Below are positions 1-9,724 of a DNA stretch of 64,000 bases, piece after piece (position 1 is the first letter of the stretch; each line of letters opens with the position of its first letter). A program made the translations under genes and the position numbers. The stretch covers positions 62,001-126,000 of the forward strand of contig JAHDSF010000023.1 in the NCBI GenBank assembly GCA_018432935.1, read 5' to 3'. The stretch comes from Rhodospirillales bacterium (GTDB lineage Bacteria; Pseudomonadota; Alphaproteobacteria; Rhodospirillales; Shumkoniaceae). A model generated the notes under the pieces. The model was given only the letters and a program-made list of their open reading frames with translations. It ran no database searches and had not been told where the DNA came from.

Positions 1-404
<404 letters not shown>

Positions 405-431
405 CGTTTTTCGTGTCCTCGTATTCGCTTG

Positions 432-490
432 CCATTCCCGCGCCGAGCGGGAACCCAGGCTATTCTCTGGCCCGCCGCTTTCGCGGGGTG
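432..490. repeat. REP-like double palindrome between sufB and sufC
   Basis: Two hairpins sit in the 96-nt gap. A perfect 7-bp stem pairs 435-441 with 447-453 (ttcccgc/gcgggaa), and a second stem pairs 471-475 with 483-487 (cccgc/gcggg). The attcccgc...gcgggaa core followed by cccagg resembles extragenic palindromic repeats that are common in alphaproteobacterial genomes. The family assignment is from memory. In sense orientation it would form structured RNA between the sufB and sufC coding regions. Confidence 0.6.
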
Positions 491-500
491 ACGGTGAACG

Positions 501-1964
<1,464 letters not shown>

Positions 1965-1981
1965 CGTCGACCTCTATTCCC

Positions 1982-2440
1982 CTACGGTTGCACGTTGTAC
2001 GCTGCATGGCGTGCCGTTTCGGATACGGCCGGCAGGACGGGTGGAAGAGCGATCTCGGCCAACGAGACCTCCTCGAGCGCGTTCCTCACCGCTACGTTGA
2101 TCCGGTTCAGACCGGAACGGGACGGGCACGCCACCGCGATCTCGCAGCCGCCACGCCCCGACTGGATGCATTGGGTGATCGCCACCGCCCCATCGAGCGC
2201 GTTGACGATCGCGCCGACCGAAATGTCCTGCGCCGGCCGCGCCAGCCGATAGCCGCCTTTGGTGCCGCGGACCGAGTTCAGCAATCCCGCCCGGCCCAGT
2301 CGCGCCAGCACCTTGGCCGCCGCGGGCGCCGGGAGCTTGGTGGCGGCGGCGATCTCCGGCGCGGCATGGATTCGATCGGGATCCCGCGCCACATACGTCA
2401 TCGCCACGATCGCATAGTCTGCCAGTCTGCTGAGCTTCAT
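1982..2440 (-). CDS. Rrf2/IscR-type Fe-S cluster regulator of the SUF operon
   Basis: A 152-residue winged-helix transcription factor of the Rrf2 family, type 'SUF system Fe-S cluster assembly regulator'. The N-terminal LSRLADYAIVAMTYVAR helix and the RGTKGGYRLAR wing are characteristic. Three cysteines at residues 91, 99 and 105 match in spacing the cluster-binding cysteines of IscR. It probably carries an Fe-S cluster and represses the suf operon when clusters are sufficient, so suf rises under iron or oxidative stress. It is the first gene of the operon, 17 nt before sufB. Its promoter contains a palindrome (2479-2491), consistent with autoregulation. The function is inferred from family and position. 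Confidence 0.92.
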   Translation of the reverse strand: MKLSRLADYAIVAMTYVARDPDRIHAAPEIAAATKLPAPAAAKVLARLGRAGLLNSVRGTKGGYRLARPAQDISVGAIVNALDGAVAITQCIQSGRGGCEIAVACPSRSGLNRINVAVRNALEEVSLAEIALPPVLPAVSETARHAAYNVQP

Positions 2441-2471
2441 CGTCCATCGGCCCGATTCTCAACCCGGCGCC

Positions 2472-2500
2472 GATATATGACTAAATTGGTCTGGTTTCAA
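2472..2500 (-). promoter_or_regulatory. suf operon promoter with Rrf2-type operator in the spacer
   Basis: On the minus strand TTGAAA (2500-2495) and TATATC (2477-2472) are separated by exactly 17 nt, a good sigma-70-type promoter about 30 nt upstream of the regulator's ATG. The spacer contains gactaaattggtc (2479-2491), an imperfect palindrome of the size expected for a dimeric Rrf2 regulator. A repressor bound there would block polymerase. The promoter match is direct. The operator role is inferred. Confidence 0.65.
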
Positions 2501-2586
2501 GGACGGTACGCACAATTCTGACCCGCGCCCCGCGCTCGGGTAATATGCTCCGGCGAAGCCGGGAAACGGCGGCAGGGAGCGGTACG

Positions 2587-3294
2587 ATGTCCGGACGGGC
2601 CTCTCACGAGCAGGCCGAGGTGATCGCAGCGCTGGCGATCGGCGCGGCGGCATTGGCCGCAGCAACGTGGCTGCTCGTCGCGCGCGACCTCTTTTCGCCC
2701 ATCTTCCCGGTCGGGGCCTTCGTCATCTACGGGCCGGCGGCGGCGCTGGTCGCTTGGTCGGCCGCGGGCCGTTTCGGCTGGCCCAACCGCGTCACCCTGG
2801 CGCGGCTGGTGCTGGTCTCGCTGGTCGGCGGCGTGCTGACCGATCCGCCCGCCAGCGAAGCCGCGGCCTGGACATCCGCCGCGGTGTCGGGGGTCGCGCT
2901 GACGCTCGACGGCGTCGACGGCCATCTCGCGCGCCGCCTGAACCAGGAATCGGCGTTCGGGGCACGTTTCGACATGGAAGTCGATGCGCTCCTGATCCTG
3001 CTGCTGTCGCTGCTGGCCTGGCTGCTGGGCAAGGCCGCGGCCTGGGTGCTGCTGATCGGGCTGCTGCGTTATCTCTTCGTCGCCGCAGGGTGGCTGTGGC
3101 CCGTACTGAGCCGGCCGCTGTTCCCGTCCGTCCGGCGCAAGGCCGTGTGCGCGGTGCAGGGCATCGTCCTCGCCGTGCTGCTGGCTCCCGTGGTGACCCC
3201 GCCGCTCAGCAGCGGCCTCGCCCTCGCTGCGCTGGCTGCGATCGTCTATTCGTTCGCGGCCGACATTAATTGGCTGGTGCGGCGGCGCGCCTGA
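2587..3294 (+). CDS. CDP-alcohol phosphatidyltransferase family protein
   Basis: Integral membrane enzyme (235 aa) that transfers a substituted phosphate from a CDP-activated donor to an alcohol, as in phospholipid and inositol-lipid synthesis. The complete family signature D-G-x2-A-R-x8-G-x3-D-x3-D is present around residues 111-133, so it should be active. Several hydrophobic segments surround it. I chose the ATG at 2587 because GGGAG lies about 8 nt upstream. An in-frame start at 2545 would add 14 non-conserved residues. The 3' end overlaps the convergent flippase-like gene by 29 nt. The donor and acceptor cannot be told from sequence. Its place beside a glycosyltransferase and flippase-like gene suggests an envelope lipid or a lipid-linked metabolite. 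Confidence 0.88.
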   Translation: MSGRASHEQAEVIAALAIGAAALAAATWLLVARDLFSPIFPVGAFVIYGPAAALVAWSAAGRFGWPNRVTLARLVLVSLVGGVLTDPPASEAAAWTSAAVSGVALTLDGVDGHLARRLNQESAFGARFDMEVDALLILLLSLLAWLLGKAAAWVLLIGLLRYLFVAAGWLWPVLSRPLFPSVRRKAVCAVQGIVLAVLLAPVVTPPLSSGLALAALAAIVYSFAADINWLVRRRA

Positions 3295-4225
3295 CCAGGA
3301 AGGCCGCCCCCGGCAGGCTGCCAATCAGGACGATGAGGCCGTAAAGGGCGGCCGTCGCGAATCCCATCGCCGGCTCCATGCCCAGCAGCGGCCACAGCCC
3401 GGCAGCCGCACCTTCGCGCACGCCCCAGCCGCCGACCGTCAGCGGCACCGCCATGCTCAGCAGCACCAGCGGCACCACGGTCACCAGGGCCGGCCATGGC
3501 AACGGCTGTCCCAACGCCAGCGCCGCCAGCGCGAACGCCGCGATATAGCTGGCCACGATCGCCAGGTTGAGTACCGACTGCGCCGCCCAGGCGCCGCCAG
3601 CGACCAGCGCCGCCCAGGCGTCGCCCGCCGTCCCGGCAAGGGCGGAACGAAGCGGGCCAAGACGCGAGAGCACGGCAGCCGCCGCGGCGACAAGCAACCC
3701 CAGGCCGACTGCGGTCGCGACCAGCCAGCCGGCGGCAGCCGGCATGCGGTCGTCCAGCAGCATCGGCCATGCCGCCAGCCCGGCCAGGACGACGGTCGCC
3801 AGCGCGACTTGGCCGGCCACCCGCTCGAGGACGACCGAACGGACGACCGCGCTCCAGGCGTAGGCCCCGCTCAGTCGCAACCGTACGGCGCGGAGGGCGT
3901 CTCCCGGCACCCCGCCGGGCAGGATCATGTTGAGCAGCCCCGCCAGGTAGTACTCGGCGACCGCAGCACCGAACGGCAGGCGGATGCCGAGACGTCCGGC
4001 AACCAGCCGCCAGCGCCATGAGGAGAGCACGACCTGGACCTGGACCAGCACCAGGGCGGCCGCCACCGCCGCCGGATCGGCCGCAACCAGTTCCGCCAAC
4101 GCGGCCGGGACGTCGACCAGCCACGCCAGCACCGCGAACGCGGCCAGCGTCGCTGCCAGCCGCAACCCCGGGCCGACCCTTCTCTCGTGGGGGAGGACTT
4201 GTTGAGGAGGTTGCTGACTCGCCAT
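3266..4225 (-). CDS. Flippase-like membrane protein (lysylphosphatidylglycerol synthase TM / UPF0104 family)
   Basis: A 319-residue polytopic membrane protein with about 7-8 hydrophobic helices. The family pattern includes SSWRWRLVAGRLG near residue 63, EYYLAGLLNMILPGGVPGD near residue 85, and a late TVGGWGVREG segment. Related proteins resemble the membrane half of lysyl-PG synthase (MprF) and are often suspected of moving lipids or glycolipids across the membrane, although most have no proven substrate. The ATG at 4225 starts only 29 nt from the divergent sulfatase-like gene, so their promoters must overlap. The 3' end overlaps the CDP-alcohol transferase gene. A transport role for a lipid-linked product of this cluster is inference. 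Confidence 0.8.
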   Translation of the reverse strand: MASQQPPQQVLPHERRVGPGLRLAATLAAFAVLAWLVDVPAALAELVAADPAAVAAALVLVQVQVVLSSWRWRLVAGRLGIRLPFGAAVAEYYLAGLLNMILPGGVPGDALRAVRLRLSGAYAWSAVVRSVVLERVAGQVALATVVLAGLAAWPMLLDDRMPAAAGWLVATAVGLGLLVAAAAAVLSRLGPLRSALAGTAGDAWAALVAGGAWAAQSVLNLAIVASYIAAFALAALALGQPLPWPALVTVVPLVLLSMAVPLTVGGWGVREGAAAGLWPLLGMEPAMGFATAALYGLIVLIGSLPGAAFLVRRAAAPAN

Positions 4226-4254
4226 CTTCGGGTGATCCGCCGTCGGAGGACCGC

Positions 4255-5928
4255 ATGATACCCCAGCCGGGCCCGCAGCGCCCCGTCGTCCGTACCCCTC
4301 CTGAAGAGAGAGGCCGGTTGGTGCGTGCGGCCTTCGGGCTGCTTGCCCTGCACCTGCTGCTGGCGCTGCCGGCGTACAGCGACGAGATCGTGTGGCAGTC
4401 CTTCCTGCGGCTGCCGATCGAACTCCCCCTCGTCCTCCTCGCCCTGTTCGCGGCGCCGGCGCGCCTGCGCAGGCAGGCGACGGCGGCGGCTGCACTCGCC
4501 GTTGCCGTTCTGGTCGCGGCCAAGCTTGCCAACCTGGCCGTGTTCACCGCCTACGCACGCCCCTTCAATGCCTTTCTCCACCTCCATCTGATTCCGGCGG
4601 GGTTCCAACTGCTGGCGGGCTCGGCCGGTGTCGCCACGGCGACCCTGGCGACGGCGGTGGCCCTGGTGCTGCTCGCCCTGCTGGGGCTGGCGATCGCGGC
4701 GGCGCTGCGCTGGGTTCGAGCCGGGTTCGCATCCTGGCCTGCGCGCATCCCGGTGACGGTCGCGGTGCTGATGCTGGCCGGGTACGCCGCGCTGGACGTT
4801 GCCGACGTCCGGGCGGCAGGCGAGAAGACGGCATCCGCGGCCACCAGCCGCTTCATCGCCGACCAGTTCCGCTGGCACTGGCAGACCTTCGGCGACCTCG
4901 CCCGCTTCCGCGACGAGATCGCGCACCGGCCGCCGGCTGCCGACAACACGCTGTCGAAGCTGGCGGGCAGGGACGTCGTGCTCGTCTTCATCGAATCGTA
5001 CGGCCGCACCGCCATCGAGAGCCCGCGGTTCGCTCCGGTCGTCGGAGCCTCGCTCCGCGCCTTCGAGGCGGAGCTCGACAAGGCCGGCTTTGCCGCCCGC
5101 AGCGGATGGCTCGCGTCCTCCACCATCGGCGGCCAGAGCTGGCTCGCCCACGCGACCCTGTTGTCGGGGCTGCGGGTCGACGGCCAGGGGCGTTACGACG
5201 CCCTTGCCCGCAGCGGCCGACCGACCCTGATCCACGACTTCGCCGCCGCGGGATGGGACACGGTCGGCGTGATGCCGGGGATCACCACGCGGTGGCCCGA
5301 AGCCGCGTCGTTCGGCTACCGCCGATTGCTCGCCGCGGCTGATCTCGGCTATGCGGGAACTCCGTTCGGCTGGATATCGATGCCGGACCAGTACACGCTG
5401 TCGGCCCTGCAACGGCTCGAACTGGGCATCGGCGGGCGGCCGCCGGTGATGGTTACGGTCGTCCTGATCTCCAGCCACCTGCCGTGGACGCCGATCCCGC
5501 ACATGCTGCCGTGGGATGCGATCGCCGATGGCACCGGCTTCGGCCCGGAAACCCGCAGCGGCACGCCGGTCGAGACGATCTGGAACGACCTAAACGAGGT
5601 GCGCGACCATTACGCGCGGTCGATCGACTACGTGCTGCACGCGTTGGCCGGATACATCGCCCGCTTCGGCCGTGACCAGCTCTTCATCGTTCTCGGCGAC
5701 CACCAGCCGGCGCCGTTCGTCGGCGGCGACGCGACCGGTCCCGATGTCCCCGTCCACATCGTCGCCCGCGATCCCGGCCTGCTCGCCGCTCTCGACGGCT
5801 GGGGCTGGAGCAGCGGAATGGTTCCCGGCGCCGGCGTACCGGCTTGGCCGATGGAGAGCTTCCGCAGCCGCTTCGTCGAGGCGTTCACGCCCGCCGCCGC
5901 ACCGCTGGCCGGGAAAGGAGACCTGTGA
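4255..5928 (+). CDS. Membrane-anchored sulfatase-fold hydrolase/transferase
   Basis: 557 residues. The N-terminal ~190 residues form several transmembrane helices. From about residue 239 there is a periplasmic alkaline-phosphatase/sulfatase-fold domain (DVVLVFIESYGR), with a likely nucleophile region STIGGQSW near residue 289 and a metal-binding GDHQP near residue 481. The layout is that of LtaS or phosphoethanolamine/phosphoglycerol transferases rather than an arylsulfatase, since no C-x-P-x-R motif is present. It may move a phospho-alcohol group to or from a lipid or glycan. The ATG at 4255 has GGAGG 5 nt upstream. The longer frame from 4018 runs antisense through the neighbour and is rejected. 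Its stop overlaps the next start by one base (TGATG), indicating cotranslation with the creatininase gene. Confidence 0.8.
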   Translation: MIPQPGPQRPVVRTPPEERGRLVRAAFGLLALHLLLALPAYSDEIVWQSFLRLPIELPLVLLALFAAPARLRRQATAAAALAVAVLVAAKLANLAVFTAYARPFNAFLHLHLIPAGFQLLAGSAGVATATLATAVALVLLALLGLAIAAALRWVRAGFASWPARIPVTVAVLMLAGYAALDVADVRAAGEKTASAATSRFIADQFRWHWQTFGDLARFRDEIAHRPPAADNTLSKLAGRDVVLVFIESYGRTAIESPRFAPVVGASLRAFEAELDKAGFAARSGWLASSTIGGQSWLAHATLLSGLRVDGQGRYDALARSGRPTLIHDFAAAGWDTVGVMPGITTRWPEAASFGYRRLLAAADLGYAGTPFGWISMPDQYTLSALQRLELGIGGRPPVMVTVVLISSHLPWTPIPHMLPWDAIADGTGFGPETRSGTPVETIWNDLNEVRDHYARSIDYVLHALAGYIARFGRDQLFIVLGDHQPAPFVGGDATGPDVPVHIVARDPGLLAALDGWGWSSGMVPGAGVPAWPMESFRSRFVEAFTPAAAPLAGKGDL

Positions 5929-6692
5929 TGCTGGTCCGCTACGGCGAACTGCCCCAGACCGCCTTTCCCGCCGCGGATGAGGAAACGGTGGCCCTCCTGC
6001 CGCTGGCCGCGGTCGAAAGCCACGGTCCCCACCTGCCGCTCGGCACCGATGCGATCATCGCCGACGGCATCATCGACCGCGCCGCCAGCCTGGACGTAGG
6101 ACGCCGTCAGCAGGTGCTGCGGCTGCCGCCGCTGTGGCTGGGCTCATCGGCCGAGCATGCCGACCGCGCCGGCACCCTTTCGCAGGAGGCGGAGCCGCTG
6201 ATCGCCCAGGTGGTCGCGATCGGCGAGGGCCTGGCCCATGCTGGCATCCGCCGCATGGTGCTGTTCAACGGCCACGGCGGCAACGTCCCGGCCGCGGCGA
6301 TCGCGGCGCTGCGACTGCGGAGCCGGTTCGGGATGCTGGCCGCCAGCGTGCACTGGCTCGATTTCGGGCTGCCCGAGGAAATCGCAGAGCCGGCGGCCGA
6401 GGACGTGCACGGCGGCTGGATCGAGACCTCGATGATCATGCATCTCGCGCCGCGGCTGGTGGTGGCCGAGGCGGTGGCCGCCAATCCACCGTCCGCGCCC
6501 TCGTCTGCCCTGTACCCCTCACGGCCGGTCACCTGGGGCTGGAAGAGCGACGACCTTGCTCCCGGCGGCTGGGTCGGCCGCCCGGACCTGGCGAGCGTCG
6601 AGAAGGGAAGCCTGCTGCTCGACCATGCCGCCACCCGGCTGGTCGCGCTGCTCGACCAGATCGCCCGGACGCCGTGGCCGGTCAGGTCGTGA
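5928..6692 (+). CDS. Creatininase-family amidohydrolase
   Basis: A 254-residue metal-dependent hydrolase of the creatininase fold. The metal-binding set is intact: the VESHGPHLPLGTD segment (Glu, His, Asp) near residue 27, the NGHGGN loop near residue 116, and a Glu in GGWIETSMI near residue 166. The family includes creatininase, MftE and the archaeal FAPy deformylase ArfB, which acts on a GTP cyclohydrolase product. That makes the neighbouring GTP cyclohydrolase II suggestive. The start codon overlaps the preceding stop by one base. The 3' end overlaps convergent ribA by 11 nt. The substrate is unknown. A formamide or amide made from the GTP-derived intermediate is the best guess. Confidence 0.87.
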   Translation: MLVRYGELPQTAFPAADEETVALLPLAAVESHGPHLPLGTDAIIADGIIDRAASLDVGRRQQVLRLPPLWLGSSAEHADRAGTLSQEAEPLIAQVVAIGEGLAHAGIRRMVLFNGHGGNVPAAAIAALRLRSRFGMLAASVHWLDFGLPEEIAEPAAEDVHGGWIETSMIMHLAPRLVVAEAVAANPPSAPSSALYPSRPVTWGWKSDDLAPGGWVGRPDLASVEKGSLLLDHAATRLVALLDQIARTPWPVRS

Positions 6693-7866
6693 CGGTTCCC
6701 CGATCGCGGGGAACCGCATCCGCCCTCGGCTGAGCCAGGATGGTGCCGAGCAGGTGCCCGGCGCGGGAGGCCTTGGTGGTCAGGTAGCCGACGTTGTGCG
6801 GGTTGACCGTGCCGAGCAGCGGCCGGTGGCCCTCGACCGTCACGCCGACGTCGGTCAGCGCCCGGATCTTGTCCGGGTTGTTGGTCAGCATGACGACCCT
6901 GCGGAAGCCCAGCAGTTCGAGCATGCGCGCCGCGATCCCGTAGCGCCGCTCGTCGGGACCGAAGCCGAGCGCCGCATCGGCATCCAGGGTGTCGTGGCCG
7001 TGCGCCTGCAGGGCATAGGCCCGCAGCTTGTTGCGCAGGCCGATCCCCCGCCCTTCCTGGTCGAGGTAAAGAAGCAGTCCGCCGCCGGCCTTGGCCATCG
7101 TCTTGACCGCCAGCCGCAGCTGCTCGCCGCAGTCGCACTTCAGGCTGCCGAACAAATCTCCGGTCAGGCACGCCGAGTGCAACCGGGTCAGCACCGGCCG
7201 CGACGGATCCAGAGTGCCGACCACGATCGCCAACTGGTCGCGCAGGCCGCCACCGCTGAAGAGCACGAACTCCGCCTCGACAGCCCCGTCCAGCGGCACC
7301 TTCGCGCGGGCCGCGATCTGCAGTTCGCCAGCCGAACGATCGTGATGGGCGGCCACGGCCGTCGCCTCGACTTCCATCAAGTTCCCGGGCACGGCCGCGA
7401 CGTCCATTACGACTGCCGCCGGAAGCAATTGCGCAACGTGCATCAACTCGATCGCCGCCACCTCGAGCGCGGTGGCCTCGCGCGCCTCGGGTGCGGCAGC
7501 CTCGGGCTGGGCGGTGGCGAACAGGCTTTCGAGCTCGGCCGCCGACAGGCCACTGACGGCGAGCCGCATCGGCTTTGACGCCGCAATCCCCATGTGCTGC
7601 AGGCGCGGCGCCGACAGCACCAGCCCGATCTCGATGGTTTCCGCCAGTTCGGCGATGGCCGATGGCCCCAGCACCTCGGCTGCCACCAGCGCGAGGCTCG
7701 CCGCACCGTCCCGGAGCAGCACCGCCCGGCCGTGACGCAGCTCCTGCGCCGCCCGCTCGACGGCAACCGTATCGCCATCGCCGGCCAGCCGCCGGAGAGC
7801 GGAGCCGGGCCTTGTCGGGCGGGTGCCCGGCGGGCTAGTAAGGAACGTCGTCTTGGCGAAAGGCAC
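6682..7866 (-). CDS. ribA: GTP cyclohydrolase II with degenerate N-terminal domain
   Basis: Opens the imidazole ring of GTP, the first step of riboflavin synthesis, giving 2,5-diamino-6-ribosylamino-pyrimidinone phosphate. The catalytic half (about residues 170-375) has the zinc cysteines in HSACLTGD and KCDCG, plus DQEGRGIGLRNKLRAY. The Tyr of that last motif aligns with E. coli Tyr105, which is tied to the normal product; a Met there gives the formylated product in Streptomyces SCO6655. Residues 1-165 are an Ala-rich domain in the place of RibB but without clear catalytic residues. I chose GTG at 7866 because GGGGAGG precedes it by 6 nt. Upstream ATGs at 7923 and 7962 lack such a site. It is divergent from the RibD-like gene, with 4 nt between starts. 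Confidence 0.88.
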   Translation of the reverse strand: MPFAKTTFLTSPPGTRPTRPGSALRRLAGDGDTVAVERAAQELRHGRAVLLRDGAASLALVAAEVLGPSAIAELAETIEIGLVLSAPRLQHMGIAASKPMRLAVSGLSAAELESLFATAQPEAAAPEAREATALEVAAIELMHVAQLLPAAVVMDVAAVPGNLMEVEATAVAAHHDRSAGELQIAARAKVPLDGAVEAEFVLFSGGGLRDQLAIVVGTLDPSRPVLTRLHSACLTGDLFGSLKCDCGEQLRLAVKTMAKAGGGLLLYLDQEGRGIGLRNKLRAYALQAHGHDTLDADAALGFGPDERRYGIAARMLELLGFRRVVMLTNNPDKIRALTDVGVTVEGHRPLLGTVNPHNVGYLTTKASRAGHLLGTILAQPRADAVPRDRGTVTT

Positions 7867-7870
7867 TGCG

Positions 7871-8674
7871 ATGACCTCCCCGGGCGTTGGCGGACCGCAA
7901 GACGCACATGAATGGCAGCTCATGGTGGCGGCGGCCCACGGGAAAGGCCCGCCGCCTCCCAAACGTGGGTCGGGGCTGGCGCGAATCTACTCCCCCTTGG
8001 TAATACCTTGGCATGGTCACGCACCTTTGATGGTCGGGCAGATCGGCCAGTCCCTCGACGGCCGCATCGCCACCGTGCGGGGGCACTCCCACTACATCAA
8101 CGGCAGGGCGGCCATCATCCATCTCCACCGCCTGCGGGCGCTTGTCGATGCCGTGCTGGTCGGCGTGGGAACCGCGATCGCCGACGACCCGCAGCTCACG
8201 GTGCGCCACGTCCCGGGGCCGAATCCGGCCCGCGTCGTCATTGATCCCGGAGCCCGCCTGCCCCCCTCGGCACGCTGCATGGCCGACGACGGGACACGGC
8301 GGATCGTGATCCAGAGCGGCGACGATCCGCGCCCTGGCGGCGTCGAAGTCGTGCGGATCGCGCCCGAAGGCGGCCTCATCGACCCTCATCACATTCGCGA
8401 GAGGCTGGCTGCCCTGGGCCTCCGCCGTGTGTTGATCGAAGGCGGCGGCAAGACGATATCGCAATTTCTGGACGCCGGCTGCCTGGACCGCCTGCACGTG
8501 CTGGTAGCGCCGATCATTCTCGGCTCCGGCCCGGTGGGGATCGGCCTGGCGGAGATCGCGACCCTGGACCAGGCGATGCGGCCCCGGGCGACCGTCACCG
8601 AGTTCCCCGGCGGGGACGTGCTGTTCGACTGCGAGTTCCGCCGGGACCAGCCAACGGGGGATCAAACGCCATGA
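7871..8674 (+). CDS. RibD-family reductase without deaminase domain
   Basis: 267 residues. The bulk matches the C-terminal reductase domain of RibD (dihydrofolate-reductase fold, NADPH-dependent reduction of the ribosyl to a ribityl side chain): VGQIGQSLDGRIAT, SHYING, GAGTAIADDP-like and the nucleotide-binding IEGGGKTISQFL motif. The zinc deaminase domain of bifunctional RibD is absent. The N-terminal 50 residues are poorly conserved. The ATG at 7871 has AAAGG upstream, and the RIYSPL stretch before the core argues for this longer start. An ATG at 8030 is the alternative. It overlaps the cytochrome b561 gene by 4 nt (ATGA). Beside ribA it could serve riboflavin synthesis or a paralogous pathway. 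Confidence 0.8.
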   Translation: MTSPGVGGPQDAHEWQLMVAAAHGKGPPPPKRGSGLARIYSPLVIPWHGHAPLMVGQIGQSLDGRIATVRGHSHYINGRAAIIHLHRLRALVDAVLVGVGTAIADDPQLTVRHVPGPNPARVVIDPGARLPPSARCMADDGTRRIVIQSGDDPRPGGVEVVRIAPEGGLIDPHHIRERLAALGLRRVLIEGGGKTISQFLDAGCLDRLHVLVAPIILGSGPVGIGLAEIATLDQAMRPRATVTEFPGGDVLFDCEFRRDQPTGDQTP

Positions 8675-9225
8675 CCACGGTTCAGGCCGGCTACTCGGGT
8701 CCCGCCAAGCTCGTTCACTGGCTGACGGCGCTTGCCGTCCTCGCCGCGATCCCCCTGGCCTTGGCCATGGTGCGTGCCGATCCGGGGCCTTTGCAGAACA
8801 GCCTCTACGACCTCCACCGCTCGTTCGGCGTCGCGGTGCTGGTGTTGACGGCGGCGCGGGTGGTGCTGCGGATGTTTCTTCGCCCCCCACCGCTGGTCGA
8901 GGGCCTCCCCGCGTGGCAGAGGGCGGCGGCGCGCGCCTCGCATCACCTGTTGTACGTCCTCCTGGTCGCCATTCCGCTGCTCGGCTGGGCCGGCACCTCG
9001 GCCTTCGGAGCGCCGATCACCGTGTTCGGGATGTTCGAATGGCCCCCGTTCATGGACAAGAACCAGGAGCTCGCCGAAACGCTGCTGGCCCTCCACCGCT
9101 GGCTGGGCTTCGCCCTGGCCGGACTGCTTGTCCTTCATGTCGGCGCCGCGCTTCACCACCACCTCGTGCGCAGGGATGAGACGCTGCGGCGCATGCTGCC
9201 GGGCTACCGCGCGCCGCCGCATTGA
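8671..9225 (+). CDS. Cytochrome b561-type membrane protein
   Basis: 184 residues with four transmembrane helices and the histidine pattern of bacterial cytochrome b561. Histidines occur in KLVHWLTALAVL (helix 1), LYDLHRSFGVAV (helix 2), ALHRWLGFALAG and LVLHVGAALHHHL (helices 3-4), so two b-type hemes are likely. Members pass electrons between the quinone pool and periplasmic acceptors such as superoxide or secreted redox enzymes. The start codon overlaps the RibD-like stop (ATGA), so the two are translationally coupled. That coupling hints that it supplies or drains electrons for the cluster's chemistry, but this is inference. Confidence 0.87.
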   Translation: MTTVQAGYSGPAKLVHWLTALAVLAAIPLALAMVRADPGPLQNSLYDLHRSFGVAVLVLTAARVVLRMFLRPPPLVEGLPAWQRAAARASHHLLYVLLVAIPLLGWAGTSAFGAPITVFGMFEWPPFMDKNQELAETLLALHRWLGFALAGLLVLHVGAALHHHLVRRDETLRRMLPGYRAPPH

Positions 9226-9276
9226 CCCGGTCTCGCGCCGTCCCATCTGCCAGATCGGGAATGGAGCACCCCTGGC

Positions 9277-9657
9277 ATGAAGACCGTCACGGCAGTTCTC
9301 GCGATCGCATTCCTCGCGGCAACCGCCGCCGAGGCGGGTGACCGCTTCTGGGATCGCGACAACTTCCGAGGCGCCCGCCGCGCCTACCAGAAGGATCTGC
9401 AAGCACTGCCCGAGCGGGAACGCCGTCCCGACCATCCGTACGCGCGGCGGCACCGCCTGCCGCCTCGTCACCCGCTCCTCATCTACCGGGAAGCACCCCC
9501 CGTGATCTTCGTCGAGCCGGCGGAGCCGATCGCGGTGGTGCCGGTTTCGCCCCCGTTCATCGACGCGCTCGGCCGCTCCTGCCTCAAGGTGAGGACGGCG
9601 GAAAGCCTGGGTGTTGCCTGCCTGCATGCCGACGGCTCGTGGCGCCTCGTCTCCTGA
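9277..9657 (+). CDS. Small secreted protein of unknown function
   Basis: 126 residues. An N-terminal signal peptide is evident (MKTVTAVLAIAFLAATAAEA, cleavage probably after AEA at residue 20). The mature part is rich in Arg, Pro and His, with two cysteines near the C-terminus (RSCLKV and GVACLHADGSW) that could form a disulfide. The closing GSWRLVS is typical of short periplasmic proteins with a small beta domain. I do not recognise a named family. It follows the cytochrome b561 gene by 51 nt on the same strand and may belong to its operon. Confidence 0.65.
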   Translation: MKTVTAVLAIAFLAATAAEAGDRFWDRDNFRGARRAYQKDLQALPERERRPDHPYARRHRLPPRHPLLIYREAPPVIFVEPAEPIAVVPVSPPFIDALGRSCLKVRTAESLGVACLHADGSWRLVS

Positions 9658-9724
9658 CTTGCGGACATCGCCGTTTTGCGTCTACGGTCGGGCCCCGCCC
9701 ATCCCCCGCCCATGACGCCCCCTG

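Noticed and set aside
4018..4254. Extension of the sulfatase-fold gene upstream to 4018
   Set aside because: The extra residues are antisense to the flippase-like gene and Pro/Arg-rich; the ATG at 4255 has a good ribosome-binding site.
4255..5928. Arylsulfatase assignment
   Set aside because: No C/S-x-P-x-R formylglycine signature; membrane N-terminus and layout fit LtaS/phosphoethanolamine-transferase relatives.
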